From assembly GCA_024811115.1 (NCBI GenBank), contig JAKOGH010000637.1, positions 124,001 to 188,000 on the forward strand: 64,000 nt of DNA. The letters run 5' to 3'. Made by a program: the position numbers and the translations under genes. How positions within the stretch are numbered: position 1 is the stretch's first letter; every line of letters begins with the position of its first letter. The notes beneath the pieces are model-generated. The model was not told the origin of the DNA, made no database searches, and worked only from the letters and a program-made list of their open reading frames with translations. Of the stretch, positions 46,301 through 58,736 are shown piece by piece. The stretch comes from Terana coerulea (Eukaryota > Basidiomycota > Agaricomycetes > Polyporales > Phanerochaetaceae).

Positions 46301-47407
46301 GGTGTTGATCTCACCTGACATCATTTGATTAGATTAGCTCAAGCCTTCCGTGATCTCGAAGACGTACCGTTGTGGGCGGCCCATCTCATGGGTTGCGCAC
46401 GATCCCAGCTGGGAAATGTGTTCGTGGAGAAACGAGAGTGTACAAGGGTGAAATGAGAGCGATATAAAACATGGTTGAGATCGTGATAGTAGTTGTACAC
46501 TTGCGGAGGGGAAAGTTGACCCTTGTACACGATATTCTTCGACGAAAGCGAGCAGACGTAAAATCCTTTGGCTAGCGTACTTCATACAATGCAAATCCAC
46601 TGAGTTGAGCGTCGTTCTTTACTCTGAAGGAAGAGAAACCACCAACATGGTATGAGTTGCGTGCTTGCGAAGAACGTACAGCTGACGTTCAAAGTACTTG
46701 GCATCGAATGCGGACCCGCGTGGGGTATTACCCTCGCCGTACGCGGAGCGCACAACGACAAAGGGTTGCAAAATGGTAGGTTCCTTGCTGGCCGACGCAG
46801 GGCCGAGGATGGTACCGTCTGTCGGCACCTCTCTCCATCCGAGCACACGCAGACCAAGATCACCGGCGAGCTTGGAGAAAACGGCTTGCTGCCTCTGCAT
46901 GCCGACAGGGTCGTTTGGCTTGAAGAAGACGTTGCCGACAGCGTACTGGCCTGCCTCAGGCAGCTCGCAGCCGATGTCACGCTCAGCTTCACGCTTGAAG
47001 AAGAGGTGGGGAATCCCCGTCATGACACCTGCACCGTCACCGTCCCGGCTGTCTGCACCTGTGGCACCACGATGGGTCATTGCGCACAGGAGCTGACGAG
47101 CATCGGAGACAATCTTGTGCGACTGCTCGCCCTTGATATGGCATATGAAACCTACACCACAGGAGTCTTTCTCGTACTCGTTCTCGTAGAGACCCTGACT
47201 GGCTGGCAACGAGCCAGCCCAGGAGTTGGGGTCGCGCTGAACGTCGTCGAAACCGTTCGAAGCATAGTTTTCGGATTCTGTATTCTGTAACACAGCATCA
47301 CAGTCGGTGGCCATAGAACGAGAGCTGAACCTATACTCTGAAGTAGAGAGCGACGGGGTCGGGCGCGAGCGCAGGGTCGGTGGGAGATTGTGGTGGTCGC
47401 TGGTCAA
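40367..47407 (-). CDS. GLT1: Glutamate synthase [NADH], GLT1 (GOGAT)
   Basis: Makes two glutamates from 2-oxoglutarate and glutamine using NADH, FMN, FAD and Fe-S clusters. Domains in order: propeptide to about residue 82; N-terminal nucleophile Cys83 in DSCGVGF (class II glutaminase); central domain; FMN/synthase domain with [11 protein letters not shown] and HDGGTGAS; the 3Fe-4S motif [15 protein letters not shown] across an intron; the GXGXG C-terminal alpha-subunit fold with YGEEGLPRD and [13 protein letters not shown]; a linker; and the beta domain with 4Fe-4S cysteines ([18 protein letters not shown]), FAD site IIGSGPAGL and NAD site [10 protein letters not shown]. Ends LVEPVSA at 40367-40369. 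The start is the ATG at 47405-47407; a later Met (MATDCD) is an alternative. Two exon joins (near 46560-46640 and 41517) do not close in frame without a one-base correction. Confidence 0.93.
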
Positions 47408-48609
47408 CCTGCGAATGACTGAGTCGGCCTAACGAAAAACTCGAAAGGGAGGAGTCACGCAGCAATTCGGAGGGAGTACCTGGATTTCCCCGGAACGTAT
47501 GGGCGTCTGAGTGGCGGCGGTCCGATTCCGAAGACCCAAGAGCTGGGCGTCAGTTCCTTAGCCAATCACACAGAGGATGTTATCCAAGCGGACCAAACCT
47601 TAACAGCGCAAGCAGCCGGCAAGACTGATCTGGCTCGGCTTAAACGGTATTTTAAACTCAGCGGGCTCTTCAAAGCGATCCAGTTCGCCACCAAGCCAAC
47701 CCTCCTGAAGAAACACACGCATTGTACATAAGTGCTGCTTCCCGTCACAACGATGGATCACTTGCAGCGTTTGGGTACAGTGGCAGGGCATCTTCATCGT
47801 CAGCTATATCAGTTCGGATACAATAGCACGCGTTGGTAGCTCAGCCAGGAGCCACTACTTAATGCGAACTGACTTTCCCAAGTCTATCGCCTACTATCAG
47901 CGACAGCCCTTGGGAAGTTAACTTCGTAACGTAGCCAGAGTCTTGCGTCATTCTTTTGGCCTTTACTACGCGTATGCCTGATTATATTGTCAAAACAAGG
48001 GGTCGCGCGGGTGGGAACGTCGGCGGCGGGAAGGCAAACGCGCGAGCGTTCACGTTGCATTACAGCAGGTTTATCTACTACGACGGTCAGGTACACAACC
48101 AGGCACGTAATTAGCGTAACAAACAAATGTAAATACCGAGCGCCCGAGCATCGGGGCGCAATGAGCACAAGCTCGAATCTATAATTCTAACATATATGTG
48201 GAATCATATGCTCAGGATGGATAGCACGGGAGAGTTTACAGGCTCAGTGTATAGTAGAGCCCGAGCCAGACATTGTTGTTCTCACGAATACCACTCATCT
48301 AAGAGCGTCTTCCACCCACACAGAAAGCCATGAGCTTGATCGCTCTGCCACATTTCGCTCGTTGAGGGCCTATGTGGAAGCTCATAAGCTTGTGAATACT
48401 TGGTACAGTTGGAACGCAAGGCCTTACGCCACCTTACTGTACCATACTACTACAACAACAAAAAACCAGAACATTACATTGCCAATTAATGTTAGATTAT
48501 TCCAGGCGGAAGTTGAAAGGATGAAGCTTCCGAGTCGCGAGAGTCGATCCAAGAGGCATACAGTACAGGCAAATGCCGGCCGCTACATAGGCGCCTGGGC
48601 GATCAAGCT
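47408..48609. other. Intergenic, GLT1 promoter side
   Basis: About 1.2 kb between GLT1 and arm B. Only short unsupported open frames. Confidence 0.45.
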
Positions 48610-51590
48610 GTCGGGTGTCGGGATCGGCGCAGACACCAAATGGGGAAGGCGAAGCTGGCTCCTTACACTCATCTCATGCGACCACTACCACCATCTACCA
48701 ATCTCTCATCCCCATTCTCGATATCTCTGTCGACTATGCATGCGGATCAAAACTATCTACTCACAGCTCAGTGGGACCAACTCAACTGGCACACATTGGA
48801 CCAATGCTTCTTTGGCATTGGGGTCTCTCTTAAGACTTGAAAAGATGCTATGACATTGGATGTAGACCATCCTCATGTAGGCCACTGTGAATAGTCTGAA
48901 TTTGCTCGACGTGTACTGATCCAAACCCCACAGTCGGCTGGAACGGAAACAGCCAGCCGAAGACCATGATCGAGGGGCTGCCACGATCGGTGGCTGGCGT
49001 GGTTGGCAGAGGCTGACATGTCAGCCCAACCCTCTACATAAGGTCGGTTGTGAAACCTGTAGTCCCTCATATTCTTCTCTCACGACAGTCATGCATCGTA
49101 TTCAGTACTTCGCCCCTCCTCCGCCTCAGGTTCCTCTCGCGGCCGCTGGAGGCTTTGATGCTTTCGCTGTCTTTCTCGGTGTTCTCTCCTACATCTCCTA
49201 CTTCTGCTTCGACCTCGTTCCTCGCACTCCGAACTTTGGCATCGACAACCCTGGTGCTCCCGACGCTACTCTCTCGGATGTTCTTGCTACCTTGGTCGAG
49301 GCTTTCAAGGCTACCTTTCACTCTGGCGTCGGCTTCTGGCGTGTTCATCCTGGCTATCTTTGTCTGGCTCGCGACAACATCTCCGCCAAGTTCTTGCATC
49401 TCGACCTCAACCTATGACTGGCTTTTTCTCGCTCATGCCTACCTTCCTGGGCCTGCCTACTATGGTCACGGTGCTTGTAATGTTGGTCGGAGGACTGGTC
49501 ATGGTTCGTCATGTTTTCAACTCAGTGTCTACTGAGGCTTACATGTTGTACGATAGCTCTGGATCTTGGAAGTTGTTACCGTCCGCGCGTTCGAGTTTGT
49601 CGTCGGTATCACCGCCTTTAGGAGCAAGGTTGCCAACAACGCCATGCAACTCGTTCGGGATGCCGGTCTTGAAGCCTACCTTGTCAAACTCATGACCCGC
49701 CAGGCCGATCAGTTGGAGGAGTATCGTGTCAGCGGTCTCGACCTTGCGGAGAAGATCGCCCACCAGATGGCCGTCAAAGCGTCATATGCACGCAAGCTTG
49801 AAACCGAGCAGGTGAGCATGGACCCGCAACTAACGATAAGCATATACTGAAGTATTGTAGAACAATCTGTCCACTGCTCAAGCCAAGGTTTCTTCTCTGG
49901 AGCAGGAGTACAAGAAGGTTGGGGACAAGTGGGTCGCCGTGGAAGAGGAAATTTCGAAGTTGACGGCGGAGAAGACCAAGCTGGATCGCGACGATACTGC
50001 ATACCTGGGCCGGCTGCAGGATTCCCTTCGCGACCTCAAGAAGCGCTCCCATGCCCTGTATCGACGCCTCAATGATGCTCAACAATCTCTGGAGGATGTA
50101 GAGGCCGAGGTTCGCACCAGCGAGGCTAAGCTGGCGGAGGTCAAGGCGGCAGCCATCGCCGAGGAGAAGACTATACGTGCGAATATGGACGACGCCGACA
50201 CTCGCTTCGCTGTCAAGTCCGCTGCGCTCAAGGGCACCATCGTAGAGCTTCGAGGTACCCTATTCGAGGCGAAGGCAGAGCTGGACGCGGTTCAGAACGC
50301 GGCACATGATGCACAGTCCGCACACGATGATGATGCGACTGCGCTCACCGCCCGTCTGACCGCCGTCCATGACCAGCTGGTGTCTGTCAATGCCGAATAC
50401 ACCACACTGCATGCCTCGCACGAAGCCCGTCGACAGTCTTACGAGCAGCTCCTCTTCAACATCTCTGCACTCAAGGCCGCCGTCACTCGCTCAGAAGAAG
50501 ATGACGCCATCGCTCATGCAGCTCTCCTGATGACCATATCTAGTCAGCGCGCCCACGATGAAGCGACGAAGTCAGAACTTGAGGCTCACGTTGATGAACT
50601 CACTGACCGAGTCGCGGCGGCGCGCGAGGAGCTCGCTGGCGTTCAGGGCGACCTCGAGTTCACGACTGCCGAGCACCGTTTTCACACGGACGTGTGCCGC
50701 AAGGAGCGACCAGAGAAGCTCTCGAAGCAGAAGTTCCTATGGGCGTGCGTCGCGAAGGAGCACGAGGCCACGAAGGCGGCGCTGGCCGAAGCCGCCGCGC
50801 TGCGCAAGGAGATCGAGGCGCAGAAGGAGCGTCAGCCGGAGATCGAGGGGATGAAGGTTCGCCTGGGGATGGTCAACTCTGGCTACGAGACGGCGAAGGT
50901 AAAGAGGGTCGAGGTCGAGAAGAAGCTGCGGGAGGTTCAGCGGGACCACGCGAAGGAGACGCAGACGCACCAGGCGGGCTTGGACTCGTATCAACTGAGC
51001 TCGAAGATCAACGATGACGAGGCCGACGAGCTTATGGACGCCATTGCGATACAGAAGTTAGTCCTCGCACCACTCGAGACTCGCAGCAAGCTTGCGGCCA
51101 CCCAGGCGAAGCTGGCCCAGGTCAAGGACGATCTCTCCAGCAAGGACGCTGAGATTGAGGCGCTCATGGTCAAGATCGCTGAAGCCAGGCGTACTCGAGA
51201 TGCTCGTGATAGGGAGCGTGAGGCCGACATCGACTCGACATCCGCATCCGTGCCAGCGTCTGTGGAAGGCTCATTTCGGGATCGGGTCGCGGACTTATTT
51301 GAGCGGGCGAGGGTGCAGATGGTGATAGACGGTCTGGTCGGATGAAGATTCTTGTGAAGATGCTCGGGATTGTGGTTTGGAATCTGTTTCATTTTCTAGT
51401 GTCCGTATTGCTCGCGCTCGCGGTCGATGACTCCATCCTGGGCGTCGCCACTCACTTCCGTGTCTCGGTCTTGTTCGGCTTTCTCTGGTGTACGATGCCC
51501 TGACGTGGCTCAGAACCAGTGTATTGGTTCGGGGAAGGTTTGGGTGGGATTGTGGATGGCGGAGGTTCAGTGGTCGAAGACTCTGACTGG
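48610..51590 (-). repeat. Arm B of the long-range inverted duplication
   Basis: Inverted counterpart of 28104-31052; the mirror sum is close to 79,690 across the coding part, with drift to 79,660 upstream because of indels. Confidence 0.85.
49091..51345 (+). CDS. Membrane-anchored coiled-coil protein, copy B (open frame)
   Basis: Exons 49091-49340, 49391-49503, 49557-49811 and 49861-51345 join to 700 residues. N-terminus MHRIQYFAPPPP; hydrophobic segment at ~25-43; strong transmembrane stretch around 105-135 (MPTFLGLPTMVTVLVML...); a conserved soluble block with AFEFVVGITAF and QLVRDAGLEAYLV; then ~500 residues of heptad-like coiled coil rich in Ala, Glu, Lys and Asp. Compared with copy A it has three extra T (49316-49318, 49394-49395, 49423-49427). 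Their sum is three, so the frame stays open, with a different ~40-residue stretch before the transmembrane segment. It also stops earlier (51343-51345) through an extra C. No known family recognised; a coiled-coil scaffold at a membrane is inferred from composition. Confidence 0.75.
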
Positions 51591-51929
51591 ATACAGCTCC
51601 TATAATATTCTATACGCCGAGTAATGAAGTAACACATAAATTGCTCGTCAAAAACTCGGTCTTATTTTGCAACTTTACGGCTTAGCGAAGAGAGAATAAC
51701 TTATAGATACTCATGCTCGTGCAGCCTCAGAGGTACGCACTGGGTTTGTGGCGTCCGGCATCATTTCGGCAGGATTAGACTTGTCGAGCGCCCAGAGCGA
51801 GCTCGCTGCTCAGACGGCGACCAGTCATTCAGTTTTATTATATTTTCGATGAAAAGGCAAAACGTTGCCCCTGGCACATTACGAGCATTGACAACAGTTT
51901 TATTGGAGTTAGTTGTCCTCTACCACTAT
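51346..51929. other. Intergenic, end of arm B and LYS9 3' region
   Basis: The first ~245 bases belong to the inverted duplication; the remainder holds no recognised gene. Confidence 0.5.
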
Positions 51930-53506
51930 TCAGAGTACCCGATCTATCATTCCTAAACCTTCTTTCTCAACCTGCTCGCGAAGTGGGTCACATATCTCCC
52001 TTGTGTAAGGCGCATGCACGCCTGGAGACTTCAGCACGCCATCCAAGATAAGTTGTACCGCTATGCCACAAGGCACACCGACGGCTCGTGCCATAGCAGA
52101 GGGCCCGTTGGGATCACCGTATGCCTCTAGAGTGGACGTGATGGTGTCCTGCAGTTGCACAACCTCAGATGAATGTAGCATCAAATGCAGCGCTGTACTC
52201 ACCGTCTTTCCGTTCTCCCATTCCACAACGAACTTGTGCTGCAAGATCACGAGGTCTCGCTCACCGGGCTCGTATTTCATGAGTGTTTCCAGCCGCACAA
52301 ACAGCGTATCGAGCAGGTTACCCTGGGATACCTTGACTGGCTCATCGGAGAACAGTCCAATCCAGCCCATACCCTTGACGACACGGGTTGCTTCAGCTTG
52401 GTTTGGGAAGGAGCATAACTCTTCTACGCGCGCCATTAGTGTGCTGAAAGTGATCTGTTCAGTCCACACTAGCCAGACACAGCGGAGAACAGCGGAGAAC
52501 TCACGTCTCTTGAGCATCAGCTCCCCCAATAAGCCTCCGCGTCACCTCAGCCCAGCTCATTCCATCTTTCAACCACTCCTTCTCGCTTGTGTCAAACCAT
52601 CCTAGCCCAACAAGAGCCTTGATGAACTCCGGGAACCCTTCATATCTCAAGTTACCCCTCATAACCGTCTCCGCCTCGGGAATTTGATAGTATTCCTTGA
52701 AAGGATTGGAGTCACGGTTGGGGTATGCGACGAAGGAGAACCCTGGCGCTACGAAGTAGGGCTTGGCGTGGTCCATCAGTTCCCTGTCGAGAACGTCCAC
52801 TCGCTGTCCATTTTCGAGATAGGACGCGCGGCTGAGCAGGGCGAGGAGCACACCTCGTGCTGACCAGGAGAACTTGTAGCCGAGGGGATTGTTTGCGCAT
52901 TCTGGCGCCGGAAGACCGCCACAGTTAGAGACGAATTGCTTGATCTGAAGACATATTAAGCTACGGAATTCTCTGTAGGCATGGAGTATCGCACCTTGCC
53001 GCCCTTCGTATGGACTTCGTCGATGATTTTGACAGCGTAAAGATGGTCAATGCCTGGATCCACGCCGATCTCATTCATGACCACTATGCCGGCTTCTTTT
53101 GCAGCTGCGTCGAGTTCTCGCATGCCAGGGCTGACGTAGCTTGTGGTCACGACATGAGTTTTCCCTTTGATCGCGGCCTTTGGTAACCTCAACATGGTAA
53201 GTCCACGGTATGAGGGAGACAACGAGATCGTGGTCGGCTACAGCTTTCTCCAATACGGTTGTGTTGTTGACGTCAAGGGCAACGGCGGTAGTATTGGGTA
53301 ATCCGGCTGCGAAGTCCTGGGCTGTCTTCAGGTTGCGGGATGCTGTGTAGACGAGAAGATCAGTTGGACACAAAACGTTGCTCATATACTAAGGAATACT
53401 GACCTACTGTCAAACGATTCGAAGGGTTGCGAACAATGTACTCTGCAGCCGGCTTGGCTACGAAGCCTGTTCCAAGAAGCAAGATCTTCTTCTCCGATGA
53501 AGACAT
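51930..53506 (-). CDS. LYS9: Saccharopine reductase (saccharopine dehydrogenase, NADP+, glutamate-forming), LYS9
   Basis: Joins aminoadipate semialdehyde and glutamate to saccharopine with NADPH, the penultimate step of fungal lysine synthesis. The ATG (53504-53506) leads to MSSSEKKILLLGTGFVAKP, the Rossmann dinucleotide loop. Then come ASRNL, VSLIPWTYH, KGKTHVVTTSYVSP, NEIGVDPGIDHLYA, SNCGGLPAPE and NPLGYKFSWSARGVL, a substrate-domain middle, and a C-terminal part with GWIGLFSDEPV, LDTLFVRLE, LQHKFVVEW and GPSAMARAVGVPCGIA, ending MIDRVL. Several short introns. Between TYHVEV and KAAIKGK there is one base too many (CC 53177-53178 on the plus strand). In an essential biosynthetic gene this looks like a sequencing error. 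Confidence 0.92.
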
Positions 53507-54453
53507 GGTTGGGCTGGAAGTACGACGAAGTTCAGCAAGCTGAAAATGGCAGCAAAGCATGGATACGGGTGCTCTGAAAGTTGCATGCAGGTAACCGCTC
53601 ACCGTGACCCAGTGCAATCGTTGGGGGTGTCGACTGTGAGTGAATGAAGGTGCTACAGTGCTGAGGCGGGACCCCCTGCCACACAGCGAGTCATATTAAT
53701 GATACGCCGTCGAGTCATCAAGTATCGCCGCTCTCGGCAAACACTTCGTGGGAAGATGGGCAGGGATTCAGCCTTATGACAAGCAGAGTCGGCATTTGCA
53801 CCCATACGTCTGCATGCAAACGTGACTAGAAGATGCCATTAACGTCACTATGGAAAGTCATCATGAGGATACTTCTGACTTACGGATTTATGGTCAAATT
53901 CGACCGCGCAGAACGCAGCATGACGATAACAAGACGATGTCCCCGAACCCTTAGCTAGATGTTTGGCACAAAATGCCAGAAAGCAGAGCCTCATGAGTTA
54001 GTGCGTCTTCCACGTCGAATGAAGTTGAAATGCGCATATCACGGAGGAAAGCAATGGTTCCAACTGGAGAGAGCGCCGCCATCTAAAGGATTCTGTGAAA
54101 AGGTCCGGCATAAGTCACTGCGAGCCCGAAAAGCCGCTACAGTTACGAACTTAGATAGTGATGATTGTTGATCACCAACGAAAGTGGTGGTAAGGTGGTG
54201 CTGGTGAATATGATGGTGAATGTTGCTACGCACCGAAATCCTAGACAAGTTGGTGAATGTGCCGAAGCGCTCCCGGGCAGGATTGCCGTTTTGGGCGGCG
54301 TTGATAAAGCCGACGTCCGTTGGTGAACTTCACTCACCTGCTCCCACCAACCACTCGTCGTAGCGCCAGCACCATGCAACCGTACCACCACCTACGAAGC
54401 CCCCTATTCACTACGGATACTTCTGCCAACACCCTTGGCGAAGTCAATAACTC
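53507..54453. other. Intergenic, nothing recognised
   Basis: About 950 bases with no recognised gene. A GGTGGT/ATGGTG-rich stretch lies at about 54180-54220. Confidence 0.45.
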
Positions 54454-55175
54454 ATGTCTGCAGACGACTCCGACGCATATGAGCCGTCCCAGACCACGCA
54501 GAGCGGACACCGTGATCGCGCCGGCACACCTCACCAAGAGCGAACACCGAGAAGTGCTGTAGCACCTGCAGCTCAACGGATACACGAGTACGTACTCTGC
54601 TCACTAACGCTGCGCCGCTGTATCTGACTAAACTGCTGAGCAGGCTCTATGCACCTGGCGGAGCTCTAGAGTCGCAGACGACTGACTCGCAATACATTCG
54701 GGGGCTCGGAGAAGACCTGGTCGTTGTCCCGCACCTTGATGTGAAGAGCGAGGCCTTAAGTGTGTCAGAAATTGGCTCGCCCCTGGTCAGGTCTACAAGA
54801 AGACACCGGTATGGGTTCAGATCATGGAACCAAGCCAGTACGTCTGCGATGTCCCAGCTATTAGATACTCACTAATATGAGACCTCCATAGAGCAAGCAC
54901 TCCTAATGCGCACTCAGCGAAAGCTCGTGGCAGCCTTTCGGCAGAACCGACAGCTCAAAGCGAAGCTGCGTCAGCTGAGGCACCGCAGGTTACTCCACGG
55001 CGACAGCGATGATGATGAAGACTATGAGAAGGATCCGGTCATTGCAATGCCTCCCCGGGCCTCCCTCGTTGCAGTGACGGAGGCTGACGGACATATTGTA
55101 TATCTAAATGGAGATGAACAGTCACAAGTCATTGTTTGGGATACGTCAGTGGACGGACCTCTCCCGAAATACTAG
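54454..55175 (+). CDS. Small hypothetical protein, charged C-terminus
   Basis: Three exons join in frame: from the ATG 54454 (MSADDSDAYEPSQ) to an intron after HE (donor GTACGT near 54590), a second exon beginning LYAPGGALE and ending near 54838, and a third from about 54892 coding QALLMRTQRKLVAAFRQN and a basic QLKAKLRQLRHRR helix followed by an acidic DSDDDEDYEKD patch, stop at 55173-55175. About 180 residues, no signal peptide or known domain. It lies tail-to-tail with the Tnp2 gene, only 68 bases apart. It could be an accessory ORF of the transposon or a host gene; the sequence does not decide. Confidence 0.55.
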
Positions 55176-55243
55176 GTGTGGGAGCTATGATAGCATGTAG
55201 TGTAGAAACACAATGTTTTGGAAAACCACATATATTCAAAATG

Positions 55244-58200
55244 TTACACATTCTCAACATAAACTGCACGGAGAAGTGAGCCACTACGGTCAATAATTGC
55301 CCACCGACTGCGATCCCGAATCCTTCCGACCACACAAGCTATGGTGGATATATCGACGACTTCTGTCCGCCCGAGTGTTTCATAATAGTGGATGTCTAGG
55401 GCGCGATGATCTTCAGTAATATTGCATGTTTGGATGACACCGAGTACGAGAGTGGATGCCGGCACCGGCGGTATTGCAGAGGGTATGGCTGAGACGGTCA
55501 CAACAAGAATGCGGAGGAGTTGGCCGTAAAATGTCCGCTTCTCGAGGACGATTGGATGATTTCGCCTGGACGCGTTTTTGTCAACGAGGAGCTCGTACTG
55601 CACTGCTTTAAGTAGTGTTATCAATGAAGAAGTATTTGGGCTTACCCGCACGAAGGTTGTATCTCGTCGATCCTCTCCTAAGGTTCGCATGCTCGAAGCG
55701 CTGATGATGTCGCCGTCGGGCTCTATGCGAAGACGTGCCCATTGTTGAACTTCTCGTGGTAGTGCTTGGCGGACGGCAGGAAGGGTGGTGGAGAGCTGAG
55801 TGATGATATGACTAGCAACCTTATCGGTCAATGCTCGGTCCAACGTGAGCGTTCGTCGTGATGGAAGAAGTGAGCACATATCGTCTGCAACGAAATATGA
55901 GCCCAGACGGATAGATATGCGAAGTTAAAATACTTACAGCCAGGAATGAAAACGCGCTGGTCTGAGCGAGATGGCTCGAAGGACAGGGAGGTCTTCAAAT
56001 TATACATGAGCTTGATATGCGTCAATCGCGCTCGGTCCAATACATAGCGGTTCAGGCTTGAATAGGGAAAACGGCGGCTTCGTATAGCAGGTTGAAGTGA
56101 GCAACAATAACGTTCCATTGGAAACGCCCACGTTGCCCACACAGGGCCAGCCGCAATGATGCTGTCTGCAATATGCAGCAAGGCGTGCACTGTAAGTGGG
56201 CACGCCGACAGCCGCTGTGGGTCGTACTGATAGTAAATCCTGATCAGGTGTCAGTAGTGCACGAGATTTACTGTATTAGTAGATATTTACGTACTCTTCA
56301 TATTTCTTGACCCAGTTAATAAGCCCTGTTCGGACACGCGCAACCTCTTCATGGGTGATTTCGAACTGCAGGCATATGTTCAGAAGCTTGACCAGGTCGA
56401 CGAAGTGATCGTAATATTTGCGCCTTGAGAAGCGGTTGGCCAGCAGGACCGGTCCTAGGTACAGTGCCCAGAAGGACCGGGCGTCGGCGGTCCACGAAAT
56501 TTTGTCGCTGGCAACGTTGGGTGGGCGCTGCCCAAAGGTGGAAGGTATCGAGGTGCCCGACTCTTCGCTCGCTTGGCCGATGGCATCCCAGACCGTAGAC
56601 GAGAACTGATAGTCTTCTTTGCCGACGTCGAGTCCCTTGTACGAGCCACTCCAGAGTTGCATTAGATTCTTTATGACATTCTCCCACAGTAGGTGCATGA
56701 AGTCATACGGAAATGAGTTGGGAAATGATAGAGAAGAGAGGGCACTCAGCAAAGGGATGCCCTTGATTCCATACTCCTTCGCCAATCTCTCGGACTCCGC
56801 TCGCGTAGACGCAAATTGGACCGCTCGAGCTTGCTGAAGAAAGTCTTCATGAGTTCGGTTCGGTAGGTTCGCGGGGTCGTACGTCTTTGCTGTATGGGCC
56901 TGCTGAGCATCTGGATGTCGTGTGCGGTCCAGTGGCACATATAGAGTGTTGCCACGTGCATTTGGTATCCGGACGCCTCGAATTGTGCACATGCGACACG
57001 GACAGGTGCCGTTGTGCCCCTTCATTCGCATGACCATAGAGACTGCAGGAATGTCACCAAAGACGAGTATGAGAAATGCGCGTAGTGTAAAGAAATCCTT
57101 CTGCAGGGCATCGTAGGCATGGACCCCAACCTCAAGCCGTAAGAGTTCTTGCACGGCAGGCCAGAGGAATGAGTCGAAGTCGTGAGGCTTCTTGGGTCCA
57201 GGGATGACACCAAGTGAAAGGATATTCTCCAGGTGGAAGCGAGTTTCGGGAGGTAGGTTATAGTTGAACAGGATGAGAGGCCAGGCAGTTTTGGTTCGTC
57301 GACGGAAAGGAGCAAATCCGTCAGTTGAAAGGCCCAGCGCTATATCGCGGTTGTCTTCAAAGTACTCGTGAGAAAGCGTCTTGCCGTTGACCGACACCTT
57401 CCTTCCCAGCAGCCTCTGGTAGACGTCTGCATCCATCACGTCTTTGACCACCCTCTCTTCATGCTGATGTCCCTTTGCTCGATATTGCATCACCTTCGCC
57501 ATATCTGCGTTTGCAAGGAATTGCCGTAGTCGAGGAATAATGGGCAAATACTGGAATTCTTTGCGAGGCTTACCACCAGCGTCCAAACGCGAAGTCTTGC
57601 AATACGGACATTCAGTGAGTTCAGCGTGAGGACCGGTGTAGCACAAGCATGAGTTGGAACAGCAGTGGTACGACTGCGGCTCGAATGCAGCCAGCTTAGT
57701 GACGCGTGCCTGTATTGCCTTCCAACTGTCCATGTTCGCCTGTGGGAAGGCGTACGGAAGCTTCGCAAATGTGCTGCCTGGCATATGGGTGTCAACTTTG
57801 AGAGCAAAGGGACGCAGATACTGCATTTCCTCTTCAGATAGCTCATGGCCTAACGTATAGCTGATCAAATTATGAACAGAAATATTCAGCATAGTAGACG
57901 AACCTGCTTCTGCATCATCTCGCAGAACTGGCTCCATTATCCGATCCCACACCGAAATAGCCTCGTATTCTTCTTCTTTCCCTCATCATCTCCATCTGAC
58001 TCACTGACCTCGTTCATCCTGCCAGCATCCTCCTCGTCACTTTCGTAACCCTCTACAATGGTTGCCCTCGTTCTACCGGCCCAAACAGTCTCTTGCACAG
58101 CAGCTTCGATAGTGGCAGCCTCTTGATCAGGCTGCACTGTGGGTGGTTGTTCTCGAGGGGTATCGAGAAGCGATGATGACAGTGAGTGTGCCGCATTTTC

Positions 58201-58470
58201 AGCCGGTTCTTCGAGATTTATTGACCGTTCTATTTCTTCTGCAGCTGCCCGCCTTGCTCGCTTTACAGGGCGCTCGTCAACGTCGAGATTCCAGCGAGAA
58301 GTGACAAGGTTTTGAGCCAAATTCGAAGCTAAAATATCCACCGGTGCGTTGCCTTCGCGATGTCGCTGGGCGTTGCGGGCTGACATCCATGTATTGCAGC
58401 ATGGGCATAGGACACGGCTGGTAGACGTTGCTTTCGCTAAGTGGGGCATGTTCGAGGTAAGCACTTGCAA
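55244..58470 (-). mobile_element. Tnp2-family transposase gene (CACTA/EnSpm-like DNA transposon)
   Basis: The ATG (58468-58470, or a second Met seven codons on) begins an N-terminal part with a CxxC zinc-finger-like motif (VLCPCCNTWMSARNAQRHRE) and a basic/acidic linker. The main exon, read to 56276, carries the Tnp2 signature: CYTGPHAELTECPYCK, FQYLPIIPRLRQFLA, ALGLSTDGFAPFRRR, FNYNLPPETRFHLENI, GHNGTCPCRMC and FPYDFMHLLWENVIKN. Two more exons complete a ~1000-residue protein ending AVYVENV at 55244-55246. One base seems missing at about 57966-57981 between the zinc-finger exon and the core; no intron fits there. Terminal inverted repeats and target duplications were not found by eye. Probably a recently active but damaged copy, or mis-sequenced. 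Confidence 0.85.
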
Positions 58471-58736
58471 GACTCTACCGTGACGGCACAGTTGGGTCGA
58501 CTAGGAAAGGGCAAACTGCGCGGCGTCGGATGGGCGCGTCTGGATGCGCATCCGACTTGCGCACTTCTTAGCGGGAGGCGCATCACGACTCAAATAGGTC
58601 GAACTGGGCCTCAAACCGAAGGGTCTGGCACACCGAACACGGGTACCTAACACAAACAAGGCCAAATCCCAGACGCGATGTTAAGGCAACGGCTCGGACG
58701 TCGACGGGACTCTGCACAAGTCACCTCCCCCCTGCT

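Noticed and set aside
56349..56687. Extra proteins inside the Tnp2 gene
   Set aside because: Alternative-frame shadows of the transposase.
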